A stretch of 11,397 bases of DNA, from positions 1-11,397 of the forward strand of contig JAQIBO010000335.1 of the NCBI GenBank assembly GCA_027859055.1. Reading direction: 5' to 3'. Shown here one piece after another: positions 7,840 to 11,397 of the stretch. Source of the DNA: Spirochaeta sp. (GTDB lineage: Bacteria; Spirochaetota; Spirochaetia; DSM-27196; Alkalispirochaetaceae). Position numbers and translations under genes: made by a program. How positions within the stretch are numbered: position 1 is the stretch's first letter; the number at the start of each line of letters is the position of its first letter. The notes beneath the pieces were generated by a model. That model did not search any database. It was not told the DNA's origin and was given only the letters and a program-made list of their open reading frames with translations.

Positions 7840-7919
7840 TTTAGTCTGTGCTCCGGCACAGATGTGCTCGGGGTAACCCGGGTGTTTGATAACGGTATAA
7901 AGATATTGCCCAAAGGGTA

Positions 7920-7967
7920 GTATTGATCGTGTCGGTTCTGATATAGTTCCGACACGGTATTGATCGT
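7920..7967 (+). repeat. 11-bp direct repeat flanking a stem-loop
   Basis: GTATTGATCGT occurs at 7920-7930 and again at 7957-7967, 37 nt apart. Both copies overlap the base of the 10-bp stem at 7926-7958. They may be paired protein-binding sites or a slipped duplication. No other copy was noticed in the window. Confidence 0.65.
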
Positions 7968-8001
7968 TCGGGAGCGTGTGCCTGTGACGAAGTGTCGCAG
8001 G

Positions 8002-8018
8002 GCAAACTGGTCCTGAGA
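8002..8018 (+). repeat. Short dispersed repeat, copy 2
   Basis: GCAAACTGGTCCTGAGA, matching 7773-7792 with a 3-nt gap. It lies between the stem-loops at 7981-8001 and 8025-8046. No similarity extends beyond the repeat on the right side. Confidence 0.7.
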
Positions 8019-8095
8019 AGCCAAACCGTGCAGTTTCTGCGCAGGTGGCGTCGGTACCCGGTCGTTGACCGGGAAACACTTCGCATACAACGTCC

Positions 8096-8124
8096 TTGAC
8101 AACAAGGGCGTGGCTTCCTATAAT
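8096..8124 (+). promoter_or_regulatory. Full-consensus sigma-70 promoter for tuf
   Basis: TTGACA (8096-8101), a 17-bp spacer and TATAAT (8119-8124) match the bacterial housekeeping consensus at all 12 positions with optimal spacing. Transcription should start near 8131, leaving a leader of about 95 nt before tuf. The bases after the -10 (CCAGCTC) are fairly GC-rich, a feature associated elsewhere with stringent control of translation genes; that link is inference. I saw no convincing riboswitch or attenuator in the leader 8131-8226. Confidence 0.85.
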
Positions 8125-8226
8125 CCAGCTCCCATATCAGCAAGCCGAGACGCCGTGTGCCGATCGGGAACGGGCTGAAAATCACAATCAGAATACTGTC
8201 GTTGTAGCGTTGCAAGGAGGACGACA

Positions 8227-9417
8227 ATGGCCAAAGACAAATTTAAGAGGACAAAACCGCACGTAAACGTCGGGACGATCGGGCACGTTGACCATGGAAA
8301 GACGACGTTGACCGCTGCTATGACCATGGTGAGCGCTGCAAAGTTCGGCTCCAAGGTCATGAGCTATGAAGAGATCGACAACGCGCCGGAAGAAAAAGAG
8401 CGCGGTATCACGATCAACACTCGACATGTCGAGTACGAGACGGATAACCGGCACTATGCGCACGTTGACTGCCCCGGGCATGCGGACTATATCAAGAACA
8501 TGATTACCGGTGCCGCTCAGATGGACGGTGCGGTTCTGGTTGTTGCTGCCACTGATGGTGCAATGTCCCAGACCCGTGAGCATATCCTTCTTGCGCGTCA
8601 GGTTGGCGTTCCGAAGATCATCGTGTTCATCAACAAGACCGACCAGGTCGACGACCCGGACATGATTGAGCTTGTTGAGGAAGAGGTTCGTGACCTTCTC
8701 AACAGTTACGATTTCCCGGGTGATGAAGTACCTGTGATCAAGGGTAGTGCCTTTATCGCGATGGAGAACCACGCGGATCCGGAAAAGACCACGGAGATCT
8801 TTGAACTCTTCGAGGCGATGGATACGTACTTCCCCGTACCTGAGCGTGCGGTCGACAAAGACTTCCTGATGCCGATCGAAGATATCTTTTCGATTCAGGG
8901 TCGCGGCACCGTTGTAACCGGTCGTATCGAGCGTGGAGTCGTTAAGGTCGGTGACGAGATCGAGATCGTTGGTATCCGGGAAACCAAAAAAACGACCTGT
9001 ACCGGTGTGGAGATGTTTAACAAGCTCCTTGACGACGGACAGGCCGGTGATAACATCGGAGCATTGCTCCGCGGTGTTGAAAAGAAAGAGGTTGAGCGGG
9101 GACAGGTTCTTGCAAAGCCCGGCTCCATTACGCCGCACACCAAGTTCAAGGGCCAGGTGTACGCCTTGAGCAAGGACGAAGGTGGCCGTCACTCACCGTT
9201 TATGAGTGGGTACCGTCCGCAGTTTTACTTCCGGACGACCGACGTTACCGGTACGGTGACGCTCTCCGGTGACAAGCAGATGGTGATGCCGGGTGACAAC
9301 ACCGAAATTGATGTGGAGTTGATCAAGCCGATCGCCATGGATAAGGGACTTCGGTTCGCTATCCGTGAAGGTGGTCGGACCGTTGCCAGTGGTCAGGTTG
9401 TCGAAGTAATCGAATAA
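8227..9417 (+). CDS. tuf: Elongation factor Tu
   Basis: EF-Tu is the GTPase that delivers aminoacyl-tRNA to the ribosomal A site. It has 396 residues, the normal length. The GTPase domain shows the P-loop GHVDHGKT (19-26), switch I RGITINT with T62, DCPGH (81-85) with the catalytic H85, NKTD (136-139) and SAF (174-176). Domains 2 and 3 follow, with RGTVVTGR at 226, the GGRH region at 319, YRPQFYFRTTDVTGT at 329 and the C-terminal REGGRT. After switch II the usual PMPQ motif reads AMSQ (112-115), an uncommon substitution next to Q125. The Shine-Dalgarno AAGGAGG (8214-8220) is strong, 6 nt before the ATG. The gene has its own consensus promoter and is followed by an intrinsic terminator. It directly precedes the S10 operon; fusA is not in front of it. 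Whether a second tuf exists elsewhere cannot be seen. Confidence 0.99.
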   Translation: MAKDKFKRTKPHVNVGTIGHVDHGKTTLTAAMTMVSAAKFGSKVMSYEEIDNAPEEKERGITINTRHVEYETDNRHYAHVDCPGHADYIKNMITGAAQMDGAVLVVAATDGAMSQTREHILLARQVGVPKIIVFINKTDQVDDPDMIELVEEEVRDLLNSYDFPGDEVPVIKGSAFIAMENHADPEKTTEIFELFEAMDTYFPVPERAVDKDFLMPIEDIFSIQGRGTVVTGRIERGVVKVGDEIEIVGIRETKKTTCTGVEMFNKLLDDGQAGDNIGALLRGVEKKEVERGQVLAKPGSITPHTKFKGQVYALSKDEGGRHSPFMSGYRPQFYFRTTDVTGTVTLSGDKQMVMPGDNTEIDVELIKPIAMDKGLRFAIREGGRTVASGQVVEVIE

Positions 9418-9424
9418 CCAACGG

Positions 9425-9438
9425 TCACACGGCTGTGA
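9425..9438 (+). promoter_or_regulatory. Small hairpin abutting the tuf terminator
   Basis: TCACA (9425-9429), the loop CGGC and TGTGA (9434-9438) form a perfect 5-bp stem, extendable by GU pairs to 9439-9440. It shares its last base or bases with the foot of the terminator stem, so the two could compete slightly or stack. Function is unknown. Confidence 0.4.
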
Positions 9439-9476
9439 TTAAGCCTTGTTGCAGTTGCGATAAGGCTTAATTTTTT
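9438..9476 (+). terminator. Intrinsic terminator/attenuator between tuf and rpsJ
   Basis: ATTAAGCCTT (9438-9447) pairs perfectly with AAGGCTTAAT (9462-9471). The inner bases 9448-9452 (GTTGC) continue the stem with 9457-9461 (GCGAT) through two GU pairs, closing on the loop AGTT, for a 15-bp stem in all. Six Ts (9471-9476) follow at once. This is a textbook Rho-independent terminator. It lies only 15 nt before the rpsJ start and leaves no room for a further promoter, so downstream expression requires read-through. Confidence 0.9.
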
Positions 9477-9491
9477 GTCTTTGGAGGAAAG

Positions 9492-9800
9492 ATGCCTGGC
9501 GAAAAAATCCGGGTCCGATTGCGTGGATTTGATGTAGGTCTGGTGGATCAAAGTGCGGCGTCGATTGTGCAAACCGTGGCCAAGGCGGGCGCCAACGTTT
9601 CCGGGCCGATTCCCCTTCCGACACGGATAAACAAGTTTACCGTGCTTCGGTCGCCTCATGTGAATAAAAAATCGCGCGAGCAGTTTGAAATGCGTACGCA
9701 CAAACGGTTGATCGATATCATCGAACCGTCTTCGGCGGTTATGGACTCGCTTATGAAGCTTGAGTTGCCCGCCGGTGTGGACGTTGAGATCAAACAGTAA
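9492..9800 (+). CDS. rpsJ: 30S ribosomal protein S10
   Basis: S10 is part of the 30S head. In E. coli it also partners NusB (as NusE) in antitermination. Its 102 residues match the family length, with the conserved SGPIPLPTR, FTVLRSPHVNKKSREQFE and RTHKRLIDIIEP blocks. The ATG follows GGAGG (9483-9487) with a short 4-nt gap. It is the first gene of the S10 ribosomal-protein operon and starts just after the terminator downstream of tuf. The S10/NusE role in antitermination makes that position noteworthy, but a feedback link is only speculation. The stop is TAA; rplC follows after 12 nt. Confidence 0.99.
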   Translation: MPGEKIRVRLRGFDVGLVDQSAASIVQTVAKAGANVSGPIPLPTRINKFTVLRSPHVNKKSREQFEMRTHKRLIDIIEPSSAVMDSLMKLELPAGVDVEIKQ

Positions 9801-9812
9801 CAGGAAATAGAG

Positions 9813-10445
9813 ATGGTTGGTCTTATCGGAAAGAAAGTCGGTATGACGCAGGTTTTTGACGAAGACGGCTCCTTGGTACCGGTGACGGTTCTTAAGGTTG
9901 AGCCCAATCTCGTCATTCAGCGTCGCACAGGCGAGACAGACGGATATTCTGCGGTGGTTCTTGGGGCTCATCCCAGGAAAGAGTCCCGGATGCGGAAGCC
10001 GGACCTTGGGCAGTACCCGGACGGTGCCACGGCGCGTGCGGATCTATACGAGTTTCGGGATTTTGACCGCGAGGTGGCTGTTGGTGACGAATTGACTTTG
10101 GACCTTTTGAAAGATTCCGGTTACGTGGATGTGACCGGGACATCGAAAGGAAAAGGGTTCCAGGGCGTTATGAAGCGGCACAACTTTGGCGGCGGACGCA
10201 AGACGCACGGTTCCAAATTTCATCGGACGAATGGTTCCACCGGGATGGCTGCGTGGCCCTCAAAAGTGATTAAGGGAACCAAGATGGCCGGTCGAATGGG
10301 TGGTGAAAGAAGCACGGTCCTGAATCTTCGTGTTGTGGAGATTGATCAGGAAGAACAGCTTCTTCTGGTCCGCGGTGCCGTGCCGGGGCGGAACGATTCC
10401 GTTGTCCGTATCCGGCCGGCGGTCAAGAAACCGCTGATCGGCTGA
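9813..10445 (+). CDS. rplC: 50S ribosomal protein L3
   Basis: L3 is an early-assembly 50S protein whose long loop reaches the peptidyl transferase centre. It has 210 residues, the usual size, starting MVGLIGKKVGMTQVFDEDG. The core GKGFQGVMKRHNFGGG lies near 113-128, the extended loop HGSKFHRTNGSTG near 132-144 and MAGRMG near 158-163. At the position of E. coli Gln150, which PrmB methylates, the sequence reads MAAW with Ala147, so that modification is not expected. The ATG is preceded by a modest AGGA (9802-9805). It is the second gene of the S10 operon, 12 nt after rpsJ. Confidence 0.99.
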   Translation: MVGLIGKKVGMTQVFDEDGSLVPVTVLKVEPNLVIQRRTGETDGYSAVVLGAHPRKESRMRKPDLGQYPDGATARADLYEFRDFDREVAVGDELTLDLLKDSGYVDVTGTSKGKGFQGVMKRHNFGGGRKTHGSKFHRTNGSTGMAAWPSKVIKGTKMAGRMGGERSTVLNLRVVEIDQEEQLLLVRGAVPGRNDSVVRIRPAVKKPLIG

Positions 10446-10462
10446 ACAGGAAGTAGTAAAAG

Positions 10463-11095
10463 ATGGACGCAAAAGTACTTTCAAAAAACGGAAAAGAGCT
10501 TCGTTCCGTAGCGCTTGATGATGCGGTGTTTGCGCGCGAAGTGAGCGATGGTGCGATTTATCACGCTATTCGCAACGAGCTTGCAAATATTCGTGTCGGA
10601 ACAGCGGCAACAAAAACGCGGGGACTGGTGAAGTTCAGCGGTCGAAAGCCGTGGCGCCAGAAAGGAACGGGACGAGCGCGGGCGGGTAGCCGCCGGTCTC
10701 CGATCTGGGTCGGTGGTGGAACTATTTTTGGTCCGTTACCGCGCGACTACAGCTATCGGATGCCGCGCAAAATGAAACGCGCTGCGATTCATTCAATTCT
10801 GTCGCAGAAAGCTCAGGATGGCGACATGCTCGTTGTTGAAGACTTTTCTGTAGATAGTGGGAAAACGAGAGATCTTGTCTCCGTGTTGCGCGGGGTTACC
10901 GACGCCAAAAAAGTAGTTCTGGTGACGGCGAAGGATGACGTTCTTCTGAAACGGGCGGCGCGCAACATTCCGTGGCTCCAGTTTCTGAACTGGAATCGTC
11001 TGCGGGCTCACGATCTGTTCTATGCGCAGAAAATCGTTGTAATGGAGTCTGCTGCGCAGCAGTTGAGCGGTCATACGACGGAGGGTGAGGTATGA
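10463..11095 (+). CDS. rplD: 50S ribosomal protein L4
   Basis: L4 binds 23S rRNA, and its extended loop lines the peptide exit tunnel. In E. coli it also represses the S10 operon through the leader RNA. It has 210 residues. The tunnel loop is recognisable at about 50-95: KTRGLVKF, then SGRKPWRQKGTGRARAGS, then RSPIWVGGGTIFGP. The globular part follows, with AKKVVLVTA near 147. The ATG is 17 nt after rplC with only a weak, distant AGGA (10448-10451). The stop TGA overlaps the rplW start as ATGA, implying translational coupling. Whether this L4 regulates the operon in this organism is not shown by the sequence. Confidence 0.98.
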   Translation: MDAKVLSKNGKELRSVALDDAVFAREVSDGAIYHAIRNELANIRVGTAATKTRGLVKFSGRKPWRQKGTGRARAGSRRSPIWVGGGTIFGPLPRDYSYRMPRKMKRAAIHSILSQKAQDGDMLVVEDFSVDSGKTRDLVSVLRGVTDAKKVVLVTAKDDVLLKRAARNIPWLQFLNWNRLRAHDLFYAQKIVVMESAAQQLSGHTTEGEV

Positions 11096-11376
11096 CGCCG
11101 GAACAAGTGATTATCGAACCGATTCTGACTGAAAAGAGTAACGGGATGCGCGAGGATAGTGTATACACCTTCCGGGTCAGTCGGCAGTCCAACAAAATTG
11201 AGATTAAGCGCGCGGTTTCGCTGCTGTTCAACGTCCATGCGGTCAAATGCCGGATCGTTACGGTCAAGAGCAAACCGAAGCGGACGCGATATGCGAAAGG
11301 GAAAACAGCGTCCTGGAAGAAGGCGATTGTGACGCTTGCGGATGGCGAGCGTATCGCGGTCTTCGAAGGCGCGTAG
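11092..11376 (+). CDS. rplW: 50S ribosomal protein L23
   Basis: L23 sits at the tunnel exit and forms the docking site for trigger factor and SRP. It has 94 residues, within the family range. Family hallmarks are VIIEPILTEKS near the start, VYTFRVSRQSNKIEIKRAV in the middle, and a basic loop (KSKPKRTRYAKGKTASWKKA) typical of the rRNA-binding extension. The start ATG overlaps the rplD TGA by four bases (ATGA). GAGGGTGAGG (11081-11090) supplies the ribosome-binding site. The stop is TAG. Confidence 0.98.
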   Translation: MTPEQVIIEPILTEKSNGMREDSVYTFRVSRQSNKIEIKRAVSLLFNVHAVKCRIVTVKSKPKRTRYAKGKTASWKKAIVTLADGERIAVFEGA

Positions 11377-11388
11377 GAGTAAGGGCAT

Positions 11389-11397
11389 ATGGCAATT
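11389..11397 (+). CDS. rplB: Start of 50S ribosomal protein L2, cut by window edge
   Basis: Only ATG GCA ATT (M-A-I) is inside the window. The conserved gene order after rplW, the typical L2 start MAIK and the AGGAG at 11375-11379, spaced 9 nt upstream, support rplB. With three codons visible, the identity rests mainly on context. Confidence 0.75.

Larger units (their letters stand above)
7841..8073 (+). ncRNA. Candidate structured RNA: chain of stem-loops in the rpsG-tuf gap
   Basis: This stretch has no credible gene but contains successive compact hairpins. They are: 7845-7862 (7 bp TCTGTGC/GCACAGA, loop TCCG); 7867-7882 (6 bp, closed by a GTAA GNRA-type tetraloop); 7903-7923 (9 bp including two GU pairs, loop AAA); 7926-7958 (10 bp ATCGTGTCGG/CCGACACGGT with one GU, 13-nt loop); 7981-8001 (8 bp with one GU, loop GAAGT); 8025-8046 (9 bp with one bulge, loop TTT); 8057-8073 (7 bp CCCGGTC/GACCGGG, loop GTT). 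I do not recognise it as RNase P RNA, tmRNA, SRP RNA or 6S RNA. It may be an independent RNA, a long 3' UTR of rpsG, or simply intergenic sequence with chance pairing. Strand is assigned from the surrounding genes. Confidence 0.3.

Noticed and set aside
7896..7901. TATAAA as a -10 element
   Set aside because: No -35 match at suitable spacing and no TG extension.
7939..7947. Extended -10-like TGATATAGT in the rpsG-tuf gap
   Set aside because: No acceptable -35 at 16-18 bp, and it lies in the loop of a stem-loop. Possible but not supported.
7748..8073. CRISPR-like array
   Set aside because: The repeats are short, unevenly spaced and of different types; no regular repeat-spacer pattern exists.
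7827..8360. Minus-strand open frames of 80-128 codons across the rpsG-tuf gap
   Set aside because: They run through the consensus tuf promoter or into tuf, use weak starts, overlap one another in different frames and show no recognisable protein motif.

Overview
The window is a housekeeping transcription and translation cluster, with every gene on the + strand: rpoB (3' part) - rpoC - rpsL - rpsG - [457-nt gap] - tuf - rpsJ - rplC - rplD - rplW - rplB (first three codons). It joins the end of the rpoBC unit, the str unit (without fusA) and the start of the S10 ribosomal-protein operon. The organism is most likely a spirochaete, probably free-living given its moderately high GC. The evidence is spirochaete-like EF-Tu and ribosomal protein sequences, an Asn at RpoB position 531 (E. 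coli numbering) as reported for Treponema and Borrelia, and tuf directly before rpsJ with no fusA in front. The phylum is an inference from remembered family sequences, not from a search.

Region 1-6814 encodes the RNA polymerase catalytic core. RpoB is cut by the left edge. RpoC is complete, with both zinc sites, the NADFDGD active site, bridge helix, trigger loop and a large SI3-type insertion. Region 6815-6911 carries a good extended -10 promoter for rpsL-rpsG. Region 6912-7769 encodes S12 and S7, with the S7 Shine-Dalgarno overlapping the S12 stop codon.

Region 7770-8226 is the unusual part. No convincing gene lies here and fusA, the usual neighbour in the str operon, is absent. A perfect 14-bp inverted repeat spans the rpsG stop codon. 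Seventy bases downstream is a second copy of the S7 C-terminal coding end (AFAHYRW plus stop) in another frame, differing only at synonymous positions and in the choice of stop codon. A chain of compact stem-loops and short repeats follows. At the right end is a full-consensus promoter (TTGACA, 17 bp, TATAAT) about 95 nt ahead of tuf.

Region 8227-9417 is tuf. It is followed by a strong intrinsic terminator hairpin with a six-T run only 15 nt before the rpsJ start. Every transcript that reaches rpsJ-rplC-rplD-rplW-rplB from upstream must read through it. This offers a simple way to make EF-Tu in excess over ribosomal proteins, or a control point for the S10 operon. The S10 genes are tightly packed, ending with an ATGA overlap between rplD and rplW.

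I see no mobile element, CRISPR array, tRNA or rRNA. The genes themselves are ordinary. The signals worth following are the rpsG-tuf gap, the tuf-rpsJ terminator and the Rif-region Asn.
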